Positions 38,761 to 47,215 of a stretch of DNA of 64,000 bases are shown here, piece after piece; the stretch's first letter is position 1; every line of letters begins with the position of its first letter. A program made the translations under genes and the position numbers. The stretch is from assembly GCA_020186115.1 (NCBI GenBank), contig WSYJ01000157.1:682001-746000 (forward strand), given 5' to 3'. Under the pieces are notes generated by a model. The model saw only the letters and a program-made list of their open reading frames with translations, was not told the DNA's origin and searched no databases. The DNA is from Histomonas meleagridis. Taxonomy: Eukaryota > Parabasalia > Tritrichomonadida > Dientamoebidae.

Positions 38761-39348
38761 TTAGAAGATGTGACATATTTCTTTTCTTGAATTCATATGT
38801 TGATCTTTCGAATGTGGATCATCTTTCAAAAAGTATTTTTCGATGATAGTTCCCAAGATATTATGAACACCTTCCCCTGTCCATCCTGATACCTCAAAAA
38901 ACTGAGCTCCAAGGGATTCTGCCAATGCCATTCCTTCTTCCTTTTGAACCACTCTTTTTTGGGTCAAGTCACATTCATTTCCAATTATGACACATGGAAA
39001 TTGAACGCTATCTTTGGACCTTTGTATAAAAGAATATATCTTAGTGATGGCTTCGAATAACGGACGACTATCAATGGAATAAACAAGAACGTAACAATCA
39101 TGCTCTTTCAACGTTTTCAATGTTAGATAATAAGTCATTGTTGGGAATCTCTGAATATCTTGATATGAAGTGTCTGTTATTGTCAACTTATAATTCTGGT
39201 GTTCGAATGTTTTTGAAAATGTATCAAAAATAGTCGGGTCAACATTATAAGCTGGCCTACCCTCCAGTATGCGTTCAATTAACGTGCTTTTGCCAGCAAT
39301 TTCTCCGCTCAGAAAAATAATTTTGATGTCTTCGTCGGAAGTTTCCAT
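38761..39348 (-). CDS. Degenerate Ras-like GTPase (probable pseudo-GTPase) with CAAX end
   Basis: 195 residues with the full Ras-fold length but altered nucleotide motifs. P-loop is SGEIAGKS (14-21; the first Gly is Ser), switch I Thr39 is kept in DPTIFDTF, G3 is DTSYQD (59-64) where Ras has DTAGQE so Gly60 is Tyr, G4 is NECD (124-127) instead of NKCD, and G5 is VSGW (153-156) instead of TSAK. The C-terminus CHIF (192-195) is a complete prenylation box with Phe at the end, favouring geranylgeranyl transfer. It therefore looks membrane-anchored but impaired in GTP binding or switching. It is intact, with no stops, so under constraint. The closest intact relative in the window is at 34968-35516. 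Confidence 0.88.
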   Translation of the reverse strand: METSDEDIKIIFLSGEIAGKSTLIERILEGRPAYNVDPTIFDTFSKTFEHQNYKLTITDTSYQDIQRFPTMTYYLTLKTLKEHDCYVLVYSIDSRPLFEAITKIYSFIQRSKDSVQFPCVIIGNECDLTQKRVVQKEEGMALAESLGAQFFEVSGWTGEGVHNILGTIIEKYFLKDDPHSKDQHMNSRKEICHIF

Positions 39349-39446
39349 TTACATTTGTTATAACATTTGAAATTTGAATTAGCTAATACGATAAAAGTGA
39401 CAAAAATTAACGTTTGACGAAAACATAAAAACATTTTATTATTGTA

Positions 39447-40517
39447 TCATATACAACTATGAGGAATACTTTTCAAGAAGTTCACAATGCCTTCACCAAC
39501 CTGCTCAAACGCAAGAACAAGTCGTGATTTCTTTAAAGACCGTAAAAGATATGTTTGAAGTGATGAATCTATGAAGCATTCGGAAGCTTTGACATATTTG
39601 ATGTCTTTTTCAATCACAGCATCAACCTTTGGTGGCGTTGGCAGGTTTACCAACGAATCATTTGCACGTGAAATTAAAGGATTTGATAATATTTCAGATA
39701 CAGATATCCTTTTTTCGGGATTAACTTCCAACATTGATAAGAGTAACTCTTTGACATTCGCGGGTATTCCTGATGGAATTATAATGTTATTGGATTTGAT
39801 ATTATGATTAATTTCATATACACTATCGCCGGAAAATGGAAGAGAATTAAAAAGAAGTTGGTAAAATGTTACGCCAAGAGACCAAATATCTTCTTTTTCA
39901 TGTGACTTTTCTTTATCAAAATCTTCATCATCAATTTCTAAACATTCTGGTGCAAGGTATGCAGGAGACCCAAGATCTTGTGCTTCCTTTTGGATTGGAT
40001 GTGCACTTCCAAAGTCACCTAATAAAACTCTTCCATTTGTATCAACAAGAATATTTCCTGGTTTAATATCGCCGTGGACAAACCCTTTCTGATTTAAGTA
40101 TCTTAGGGCTCTTGAAATCTGTTTGATAATGGACAATTTATCTGCAAGTGAAAATTTAGTATTTTGATTAAGAAGTGTTTCAATGCTTCCATGTTCTGCA
40201 TATTCAAGGAATACGTAAACATGGTTTTGATCTTTGTTTCTATAGATTTGATGTAATTTTAAAATGTTTTTATGATCTAATGATGACATAAGTCTGACTT
40301 CCTTTCCAATCATATTTAGCCTTTGTTGGGCCTTTTTGTTTATGTTTACCTTTACCTTTTTCATTGCATAAAATTTACGAGTTTTAATGTCCATTGTTAG
40401 ATAGACTTTAGAAAATGAGCCTTGACCAATTTGTTTTAGGACCAAAAAGTTATTTATAATCTTTTGGGTTTCTTTTTTGTCTTCATTTACCTCTGTAATT
40501 ATTGAAAGACTATCCAT
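39447..40517 (-). CDS. Serine/threonine protein kinase with HGD catalytic loop
   Basis: 356 residues from ATG 40517 (upstream TTG not used). Motifs: GQGSFSKVY (31-39), AMKK with Lys53, C-helix Glu in GKEVRLM, catalytic loop HGDIKPGNIL (148-157), DFGSA (168-172), GSPAYLAPE (183-191) and DIWSLGVTFYQLLF. The overall sequence is nearest to CaMKK/LKB1-type or AMPK-related kinases. The Arg of HRD is Gly, so the activation-segment phosphate pocket is changed; catalytic Asp and both metal ligands are present, so the kinase can still be active. A short C-terminal extension (about 85 residues) ends in a hydrophobic helix and Cys-Ile, perhaps a membrane or adaptor site. Partners are unknown. Confidence 0.92.
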   Translation of the reverse strand: MDSLSIITEVNEDKKETQKIINNFLVLKQIGQGSFSKVYLTMDIKTRKFYAMKKVKVNINKKAQQRLNMIGKEVRLMSSLDHKNILKLHQIYRNKDQNHVYVFLEYAEHGSIETLLNQNTKFSLADKLSIIKQISRALRYLNQKGFVHGDIKPGNILVDTNGRVLLGDFGSAHPIQKEAQDLGSPAYLAPECLEIDDEDFDKEKSHEKEDIWSLGVTFYQLLFNSLPFSGDSVYEINHNIKSNNIIIPSGIPANVKELLLSMLEVNPEKRISVSEILSNPLISRANDSLVNLPTPPKVDAVIEKDIKYVKASECFIDSSLQTYLLRSLKKSRLVLAFEQVGEGIVNFLKSIPHSCI

Positions 40518-40841
40518 GTGCAAATATAAATTTGGTCACAAGATCGGAAATCTTGACTCGAGAACGAATAATTATTTGACTTTTTTTCAGACAAAAAATT
40601 CAATATAAAAATGCCGCTACAGTATTGAAAATTTCAATGGCTATTCAAATCCTTGGAACATAAAATTAGAATATATCGATAAATAATGGTAATCATAAAA
40701 TCTTAATGGTTCTAAATAAATAAAATATTATATCAAATATTAATTTACAACTATAAAAGATTATGTGGATCACATAAAAAGTTTTCCCTAAAAAACGAAA
40801 CAAAATTTCTGTAGGTGATATGTTTATACGCAAAATGTCGT

Positions 40842-40863
40842 ATCACCGAAAAATTTCGGTGAT
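40842..40863. repeat. Perfect 10-bp inverted repeat
   Basis: ATCACCGAAA and TTTCGGTGAT are exact reverse complements separated by AA. A further GGTGATA copy lies at about 40814-40820. May be a dimeric protein site; no function shown. Confidence 0.6.
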
Positions 40864-41045
40864 CATATGATAAATCAAAATAAAAGTGATTATTGCTTAA
40901 TGATATAAATACATGGCTCATGATGATATAAAAATGATTGCATTTAGATAAAGCGTATCATTTATTCTTGTGTTTTTTGAATCTTTAATGAAGAGAGAAC
41001 GTTAAATAAGAAAAATGACACATTAATAAAGAAAAGGACACCAAT

Positions 41046-41053
41046 TAACGGTT
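41046..41053 (+). promoter_or_regulatory. TAACGGTT box
   Basis: TAACGGTT lies 52 bases before the ATG at 41105, in an otherwise C-rich leader. Same motif as upstream of several genes in the window. Confidence 0.4.
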
Positions 41054-41104
41054 CCCCCACCCCTTAATAAATCCTATCGGTAAAACGATCAGACTGGTTT
41101 GGAA

Positions 41105-43015
41105 ATGTGGTGCTTCCAACTCCTCATTTCATTGGTATTTGGCTATGAAGTAGTATCATATTTCGCCAGTCGTTACTTTGATGCACTTCAATGTCTTTTT
41201 TGCGGAACAGTTTTTGGACTTGTTATATTTGCATGGATCGTATACATTTTTTCATATTTATTCGGACTAACACCGTTTGTTGGTTTTCTTGCAATGGGTC
41301 TAATGATTATTGTTTCACTTTCCCTTCATCTAATCAATAGTAATCACAAAATTCAATTTAAATTTTTTTTAACCAAAGCACAAATTTGGACATACGTATT
41401 TTTCGGTTTTATATACTTTTGTTTTATGGATGCATCCATGCTCCGTAATTATGTATCAACCAAGGGTGCTGCCTATTCAGATTTACCATTCCATCTTAAT
41501 CTTATCAGTTCTTTTGTTTATGGATGTAACAATCCACGTGATTCATTCTTTAGTGTGAACACACCTTTTTTTGCTGGTGAACCTCTTGCTTATCCAATCA
41601 TACCGAATTATCATGCAGCTGCTACAATGGTTACTGGGCTTACAACAGTTCGTTATGCTCTCTTTGTCCCAGCAGTGTTTATTTGTTTTTCGCTTATTGT
41701 TGGTATTTATTCTCTAACATTTTACTTCACTAAGCGTCACTTTTGCGCAATAGTTTCACTTTTTATCTTCACAAATCTCGGCGGTTTGGGGTGGACCCAT
41801 AAATTTGATCCAAAGCATGCAGATGACCCACGTCGCGATTGGATACATGATTGGGGAAATGGCCAAATGGAATATTGGTTCCATCCAATAATGCATATAA
41901 TAATTCCTCAACGATCAGCATTGTGGTCTCTCCCACTTTGTTTTTGGATAATTTTGATGCTTGCCCTGGCTGTTGAACATCATGACCTCAAAATGTTTAT
42001 TCTCGCTGGTATATTTACCGGTTTTCTCCCTCAACTTCAAGTTCATAGTTTTGTGGCAATTGCTCAATATGCAGTTTTTCTTTGTTTGATTACGTTTCCA
42101 TTTAAGTCCCGAATTAAATTTAAAAAAGCCTTTATTCAGTGGGCCATTTATGGAATTGTAGCTAATGTCATAGCATTTCCTCAACTTATACCATTCTTTG
42201 GGCGAGTTAACAAGCAAAAGAAAAGTTTCCTTCGTATTAACCCCATTTGGAACACACCTGACAAGCGTAAATTTAAACATCCAGCTATCATATTATGGTG
42301 GCGTGGATTAGGAGTTTTTGCGGCTATTTCATTAATTTTTGGCTTTGCATCACTCGACAAATGGCAAATAACCCTATATATTCCATCTATTGTTACATTT
42401 ATATTGACAAATATAATTCGATACCAGCCTTGGGAACTCGATAATACTAAACTATTTTATGCTTCATGGATTCCGTTAGCTTTAGGAGTTGTATCCCAAT
42501 ATTTGTATTATTTAGTTCGCAAGAAAAAGATATTTTTCCTATTAATCGGAATTATCATTTTTGTCATTTTCATGGTTTCCATGGGGCTTTCAGCGTTCAT
42601 GTCAACATGGCAATCCTTTTTCTATCCAACTAACATATTTTCAGAAAATGATTATCGATTCGGACTATGGATTTCCGAAAACACAAATTCGAAAGCAGTT
42701 TTCTTGGCCGAGCTACCGCCCATGAACCCAATCTCCACAATTGGTGGGAGGCAATGCTTCGTCGGTTACGGCGGTTGGGCCATATCACACGGTTTGGGGT
42801 ACTCCAGAACGATGGAACAGGATCTGTTGTACAGAAATCCAGGAAATATTGAGAGGTTTACACAATACAATATTTCTTATTTGGTCACATCGATACATTC
42901 AAAATTCAAGGATATAAAACTTGACAAAAACTCACCATGGAAGTTGATATTTAATAATTTCGGTTATCAGGTATATAGACTTGTGTTAAATCAATCAAAG
43001 GTTCTTTTTAAATAA
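41105..43015 (+). CDS. Multi-pass membrane protein, GT-C glycosyltransferase-like
   Basis: 636 residues with about 12 membrane segments. After the first four helices lies a large loop with ASMLRNYVSTKGAAYSDLPFHLNLISSF, where the D/PFH region recalls the acidic catalytic loop of GT-C enzymes, followed by a Trp/His/Asp-rich loop (HKFDPKHADDPRRDWIHDW). The C-terminal soluble part (FGLWISENTNSKAVFLAE, then ISTIGGRQCFVGYGGW) is like the periplasmic or lumenal end of bacterial-style GT39/DUF2298 membrane proteins. A lumenal, dolichol-phosphate-sugar-using transferase is the best guess. The enzyme class is not proved by motif alone. TTG six bases upstream of ATG is not used. The stop runs into TAAAAAA. 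Confidence 0.8.
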   Translation: MWCFQLLISLVFGYEVVSYFASRYFDALQCLFCGTVFGLVIFAWIVYIFSYLFGLTPFVGFLAMGLMIIVSLSLHLINSNHKIQFKFFLTKAQIWTYVFFGFIYFCFMDASMLRNYVSTKGAAYSDLPFHLNLISSFVYGCNNPRDSFFSVNTPFFAGEPLAYPIIPNYHAAATMVTGLTTVRYALFVPAVFICFSLIVGIYSLTFYFTKRHFCAIVSLFIFTNLGGLGWTHKFDPKHADDPRRDWIHDWGNGQMEYWFHPIMHIIIPQRSALWSLPLCFWIILMLALAVEHHDLKMFILAGIFTGFLPQLQVHSFVAIAQYAVFLCLITFPFKSRIKFKKAFIQWAIYGIVANVIAFPQLIPFFGRVNKQKKSFLRINPIWNTPDKRKFKHPAIILWWRGLGVFAAISLIFGFASLDKWQITLYIPSIVTFILTNIIRYQPWELDNTKLFYASWIPLALGVVSQYLYYLVRKKKIFFLLIGIIIFVIFMVSMGLSAFMSTWQSFFYPTNIFSENDYRFGLWISENTNSKAVFLAELPPMNPISTIGGRQCFVGYGGWAISHGLGYSRTMEQDLLYRNPGNIERFTQYNISYLVTSIHSKFKDIKLDKNSPWKLIFNNFGYQVYRLVLNQSKVLFK

Positions 43016-43224
43016 AAAAATGTAAATTATTAATTATTGTGATTTTAATTGTTTTTTGTAAAGGGTTTTACTGAATCAAAAATAAATCACATTTTGAATC
43101 TTTTGATGCTAAAAATATGTAGAAATTAAATTACTAATTCAAGAAAGGTTAAAGCAAAACACATTCCAAAAAGTACGTTTAAGTTTTTGTTTTGTTTACA
43201 TGTTAGAAAATTCATTGGAACGCT

Positions 43225-43232
43225 AAACGGTC
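43225..43232 (+). promoter_or_regulatory. AAACGGTC box
   Basis: AAACGGTC, 40 bases before the Siw14-like ATG. Variant of the AACGGT motif. Weak by itself. Confidence 0.35.
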
Positions 43233-43271
43233 AAATGGGTGCCCCAACAATAAGCACAAGGCATTTTCCAA

Positions 43272-43802
43272 ATGCAACAAAAACAGAATTCAGATGAAAT
43301 ACTCATACCCCCCACTAATTTTGCCCTTGTAGCTAAAGGTGTATATCGTGGTTCATATCCAAATTTCAAAAACTTTTCCTTCCTTAAAAATTTGGGATTA
43401 AGATCAATCCTTTTTTTATGTCCAGAAGACTATTCACCAACGAACAAAGAATTTCTTAAAGAAAATAACATCAAATTAATCAATGTAGCAATGGATGGTA
43501 ATCGTGAACCTTTCAAAATGATTGATCCAAAACTCATTCACCAAGCCTTAACAGAATTAACAGATGCACGTAATCACCCAATATATATACACTGTAACAA
43601 GGGTAAGCATAGAACTGGAACAGTGATTGGGTGTCTAAGAAAACTCCAAATGTGGACACTGACATCAATTTTTGAGGAATATAGAAGATTTGCCGGTATA
43701 AAAGCGCGTGCGATTGATCAACAATACATTGAACTTTACGTTCCTGCAATTTCAATAATTGAACATAACAATCTTCCGGAATGGCTTGAACATCTTCAAT
43801 AA
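43272..43802 (+). CDS. Siw14/PFA-DSP-like atypical dual-specificity phosphatase
   Basis: 176 residues. The catalytic loop is IHCNKGKHRTG (Cys108 to Arg114), which is the exact Siw14/PFA-DSP signature, with the general-acid Asp upstream in the LINVAMDGNREPF segment. The N-terminal PPTNFALVAKGVYRGSYP also fits the family. Yeast Siw14 and plant PFA-DSPs remove the 5-beta-phosphate from inositol pyrophosphates (5-InsP7, InsP8), so this enzyme probably tunes pyrophosphate levels. Length fits the family. AAACGGTC lies 40 bases upstream of the ATG. The stop TAAAT contains TAAA. Confidence 0.94.
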   Translation: MQQKQNSDEILIPPTNFALVAKGVYRGSYPNFKNFSFLKNLGLRSILFLCPEDYSPTNKEFLKENNIKLINVAMDGNREPFKMIDPKLIHQALTELTDARNHPIYIHCNKGKHRTGTVIGCLRKLQMWTLTSIFEEYRRFAGIKARAIDQQYIELYVPAISIIEHNNLPEWLEHLQ

Positions 43803-44227
43803 ATTTTTTATAATCAGATTTTTATAAAGATTTATATTACTTAAGTGAATACCAATGTTTTTTTTTTAATTATAAGATTTATGATCTCATCAATTAAACC
43901 GAATGCTTAATCAACGAATAAGAGAAAAATTAGAAAATAGCTAATCTTATCGAACTTTATTGTTTATTTATAAGTAATTGATACACCAGTTAATTAGCTG
44001 ATTTTGATCTTTCTATTAATAACTATGTGTTAGTTGAATAGAATTGCTCAGATGAATCTCTCATCAGTGCGCAGAAACACGGATTCAGTTCATCATTGCA
44101 TAAAAATACATACTTTATTAGAAATGGTTCGGCCACTGTCAGATGAAATTACCCTTTTTTACCCTTAAAGCCCCCTCATTTCGGGGTACCCCAATGCGAA
44201 AAGGCAATTTCGCCAATTTTTTGTCTC
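43803..44227. other. Intergenic
   Basis: About 425 bases before UBA3, AT-rich then C-rich (CCCCCTCATTTCGGGG). The ATG follows a TCTC stretch with no clear separate initiator. No gene. Confidence 0.5.
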
Positions 44228-45466
44228 ATGATTGCACCAGGAACATTAAATCTTCTAGAAGAACCAGGGCCCTTTTGTCAGGAAGGCTTTGAAGCAGGAA
44301 AAACTGGAATCGATTATTTTTTAAATTGCAAAATTTTGGTTATTGGTGCAGGTGGTCTTGGCTGTGAATTACTAAAGTCCCTTGCTCTCACTGGTTTTAA
44401 GCACATTCACGTAATTGATATGGATACAATTGATGTTTCAAATCTTAATCGACAATTTCTTTTTCGTCAATCAGACGTAGGCAAACCCAAATCTGTTTGT
44501 GCAGCAGAGTTTATTAAGAGGCGCATTCCTGAGATCGACATCACCCCACATTTTTGTAAGATCCAAGATTTTGATGATGATTTTTACAAACAATTTGACC
44601 TTGTAATTGCCGGTCTTGACTCTGTCAACGCACGCCTATGGATCAGCGACAATTTATGTCGTATAGCCAGAGAAACCAATGGCGAGTATACAATTCCATT
44701 AATTGATGGTGGCTCTGAAGGCTGGAAAGGGCATGTCAAGCTTATAATTCCACTTGAGACAGCATGTATGCGCTGCCAGAGTGATCTTTTCCCACCACCT
44801 GTTGTTTTTCAATCATGCACTATTGCCTCCAATCCACGTCAACCTGAACATTGCATTGTATGGGCCAAAGAGCTTCAATGGGAGAAGCTTCGCAAAGGCG
44901 AATCCATTGATGGTGATAATGATGAGCACATCAATTGGATAATGGAACAAGCCAAGCTTCATGCCAAAAAGTTCAAGCTCAACGAGGACGACATCACTTT
45001 TAAGCTGACCAAAGGTGTTGTTAAGAACATTATTCCAGCCATTGCCTCTACGCAAGCTGTTGTTGCAGCGCAATGCACCACCGAAGCATTGAAGTATTTG
45101 ACGTGCATTGCACCAAAGCTTCAAAACAATGTATTGTTTGCTGGCGACGCAGTCGTTGGCGTCAACTGGACGAACTTTAACTACGAAAAGAACAACGAAT
45201 GCATCGCGTGCGGGCAAAAGACTGAGCGAATTCCAATGGTCGAAAACGAGACGCTGAAAGAGCTGATGGACCGAATCACAAGCGCTTATAACTTTAAAGT
45301 TTCGTCAATGAGAACAGGCAACGAAACTTTGTACTTGCAAATCGACTCAAGGACAAGAGAGAACTTGGATAAGAAAGTGGAGGACTTGGTGAACCCCGGC
45401 GAGATAGTGGCGGCGACGTCAAGAGAGACAACAGACGTGTTTCAGTTTGTACTGACAAAGGAATAA
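44228..45466 (+). CDS. UBA3: UBA3, catalytic subunit of the NEDD8-activating enzyme
   Basis: 412 residues with strong UBA3 identity: nucleotide loop VIGAGGLGCELLK (38-50), DMDTIDVSNLNRQFLFR (64-80), DVGKPK, GGSEGWKGHVK, catalytic Cys197 in FQSCTIASNPRQPEHC, zinc pairs CMRC (180-183) and CIAC near the C-terminal region, and GVVKNIIPAIASTQAVVAA. UBA3 forms the E1 heterodimer with NAE1 (APPBP1), adenylates NEDD8, takes it as a thioester and passes it to UBC12 for cullin neddylation. The C-terminal 85 residues correspond to the E2-binding ubiquitin-like domain. NAE1 is not in this window. Codons here are more GC-rich than in neighbours, as in other highly expressed genes. Confidence 0.97.
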   Translation: MIAPGTLNLLEEPGPFCQEGFEAGKTGIDYFLNCKILVIGAGGLGCELLKSLALTGFKHIHVIDMDTIDVSNLNRQFLFRQSDVGKPKSVCAAEFIKRRIPEIDITPHFCKIQDFDDDFYKQFDLVIAGLDSVNARLWISDNLCRIARETNGEYTIPLIDGGSEGWKGHVKLIIPLETACMRCQSDLFPPPVVFQSCTIASNPRQPEHCIVWAKELQWEKLRKGESIDGDNDEHINWIMEQAKLHAKKFKLNEDDITFKLTKGVVKNIIPAIASTQAVVAAQCTTEALKYLTCIAPKLQNNVLFAGDAVVGVNWTNFNYEKNNECIACGQKTERIPMVENETLKELMDRITSAYNFKVSSMRTGNETLYLQIDSRTRENLDKKVEDLVNPGEIVAATSRETTDVFQFVLTKE

Positions 45467-45670
45467 TAAAAATAATCATAGCAATGTGTTGGCGGTATAA
45501 TGGAAAGTTTGCAGTATGTGCGCTTTGTTATAATTTTTTGGGTTTGATGGCATCATATAAGTTAAAGTTTAGGTGTTGAACGTGTTTTATGTAAAAATTC
45601 TGGATTTTACATCAAATGAAACCAATTTTGTAAAGTTGAGGGTTCATTATGAGGTGTTTCACTAAGTAAA

Positions 45671-45831
45671 AGCTTCATAAAAATATAAAAAGAGTAAGCA
45701 CAATTTAAAGTTGTTGCAGAAAGTTTCCCAAACACCTCAGTTTTTGAATATAAATCCGATGATTTTTCATTCATTCGATTCTATCGTTGGGAAACCTTTC
45801 TGCAACCACTTTATTCTTTTTGTTGGAAGCT
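45671..45831. repeat. Long imperfect inverted repeat, possible hairpin RNA
   Basis: Three paired blocks in nested order: AGCTTC (45671-45676) with GAAGCT (45826-45831); AAAAAGAGTAA (45687-45697) with TTATTCTTTTT (45811-45821, one mismatch); GTTGCAGAAAGTTTCCCA (45713-45730) with TGGGAAACCTTTCTGCAAC (45788-45806, one extra base). The loop has its own imperfect pairing (near 45753-45762 with 45771-45780). It might be a structured non-coding RNA or a small palindromic element. No terminal repeats or target duplication seen. Confidence 0.55.
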
Positions 45832-46198
45832 CATAACATTATAAAAGAAAATACTCATTTTTATTTTTAAGTTTAATTCAGAATACAAATTTCAGCTTAT
45901 GATTTGTACTTGATTTTATTAATAATTTTTAAGAATTATGGTTTCGGAATATTATGGTATAAATAACGAAAAATATCTTGATTTGACATTATACCTTAAA
46001 TGCATTAGATTTTTCATCATTTGCTCAATTTTTGCCTTGCGTCATTTATTATAAATGTTTCTTCTTTTTGTTTGAAATATTTTTTCATAGTATTTTCTGA
46101 GGTTATGTCTGAATCGAGCCAACGGTTATATAACGTCGGACAAATTACAATTGAATTTTAAAATAAACGATAGTAACTTTTATTTAAATTTCGTATTA

Positions 46199-46227
46199 AA
46201 ATTTGTTTTACCAGGTAAAACAAATTT
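46199..46227. repeat. 29-base palindrome just upstream of a small gene
   Basis: AAATTTGTTTTACC (46199-46212) and GGTAAAACAAATTT (46214-46227) are exact reverse complements around a single A. It ends 13 bases before the ATG at 46241. It could be an operator-like site or a hairpin in the leader. Confidence 0.6.
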
Positions 46228-46240
46228 GGTCATTCATAAA

Positions 46241-46729
46241 ATGATTTTCTTTCTTGCATTGATTACAAAAGGATTATCTCAGAGACAGCCTAGAAGTACA
46301 TGGATTGATGTTAGGCCATGCCATCTAATAAAAAAAGAAAATATTGGTTCAATTAAAAAAAATGTTAATGTTAATTCCGACAAAACAAAAACAAATTTAT
46401 TTTCTCATGGTACAGTATTAACACCAATCTTTGATTTTACCAAAAAACTCTCTTACACTAAAAATGATGATGATAAATTTATTATAATAACAGAGGAAAA
46501 GGATCCTGTTTCCTCAGCTATAAGTGTGGGAGAATCAACCAATAAAACGCATTCTTTTGACCATTTAAGAAACAACAAAATTTCAGGAAAAACTTTTTCG
46601 AAGGAACCAAACTTACTTGTAAAAATAGAAACTGCTGGAGACCTCAAATCACCCATTGATACAGAAAAAAAAATCATGAATATTAAGAGCTATGATGAAA
46701 TTATAAACAAATTCAAGAAAAAACACTGA
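46241..46729 (+). CDS. Small hypothetical protein
   Basis: 162 residues from ATG 46241; the open frame upstream starts only at TTG. The first 14 residues are hydrophobic (MIFFLALITKGLSQ) and may be a short signal sequence. The rest is Lys/Asn/Asp/Ser-rich, basic and probably disordered, without a recognised domain. The ATG follows a 29-base palindrome by 13 bases. Being an isolated, compact, AT-rich gene with no homology I know, it may be lineage specific. Expression is not established, so confidence is moderate. Confidence 0.45.
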   Translation: MIFFLALITKGLSQRQPRSTWIDVRPCHLIKKENIGSIKKNVNVNSDKTKTNLFSHGTVLTPIFDFTKKLSYTKNDDDKFIIITEEKDPVSSAISVGESTNKTHSFDHLRNNKISGKTFSKEPNLLVKIETAGDLKSPIDTEKKIMNIKSYDEIINKFKKKH

Positions 46730-47215
46730 AATAAAACAAGTCAAAGAAGCTTCACCAATCTATTTATAATTTCGATAAAAATTGAAATACTAAAAAACTT
46801 TATTTGATTTGAGACTTTATGGATAAACAATTTTTTCTAATTAATTAGAAGTATAATTAATTAGTTTAATTTTAATTAAAATCATGAACACGTTGCAAAT
46901 TTTAACTTTAATTGAGCGTTTTTAATGACTTTCATCAAAAATCATTAAAATTAATATATTTCGATGAGTTTTTAATTATTGCAAATAAATCACAAGTTTG
47001 AAATACATGTTAGAAACTAACTGTTAGAAAATATGATGACATAAAATATCAAAAAAATACAGAAATGAAAGATTTTTCCCCTTCAATCCATTTATTTGAA
47101 GGATTTACTGATTCGATTTCTTTCATTTTTGGCTTTTGTTGACATATCTATTAACTATGATTAAAAAAACTATTTGCATAAAATTTAACGAAAAATTAAT
47201 GTATGATTACATTTA
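46730..47215. other. Convergent intergenic, AT-rich
   Basis: About 485 bases between convergent genes. Repeated AATTAATT-type patches only. No gene. Confidence 0.5.

Larger units (their letters stand above)
40518..41104. other. Divergent intergenic region with a palindrome and TAACGGTT
   Basis: About 590 bases between divergent genes. It holds ATCACCGAAA/TTTCGGTGAT (40842-40863, inverted with 2 bases between) and TAACGGTT (41046-41053) about 50 bases before the next ATG. No coding or RNA gene. Confidence 0.5.
45467..46240. other. Intergenic with large imperfect inverted repeat
   Basis: About 770 bases with no supported ORF. A 160-base imperfect inverted repeat (45671-45831) and a 29-base palindrome (46199-46227) stand out and are listed separately. 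AACGGTTA lies at 46121-46128. Confidence 0.6.

Noticed and set aside
46151-46240. Upstream extension of the 46241 gene
   Set aside because: The frame is open but begins at TTG and covers the palindrome; no ATG. Start placed at 46241.
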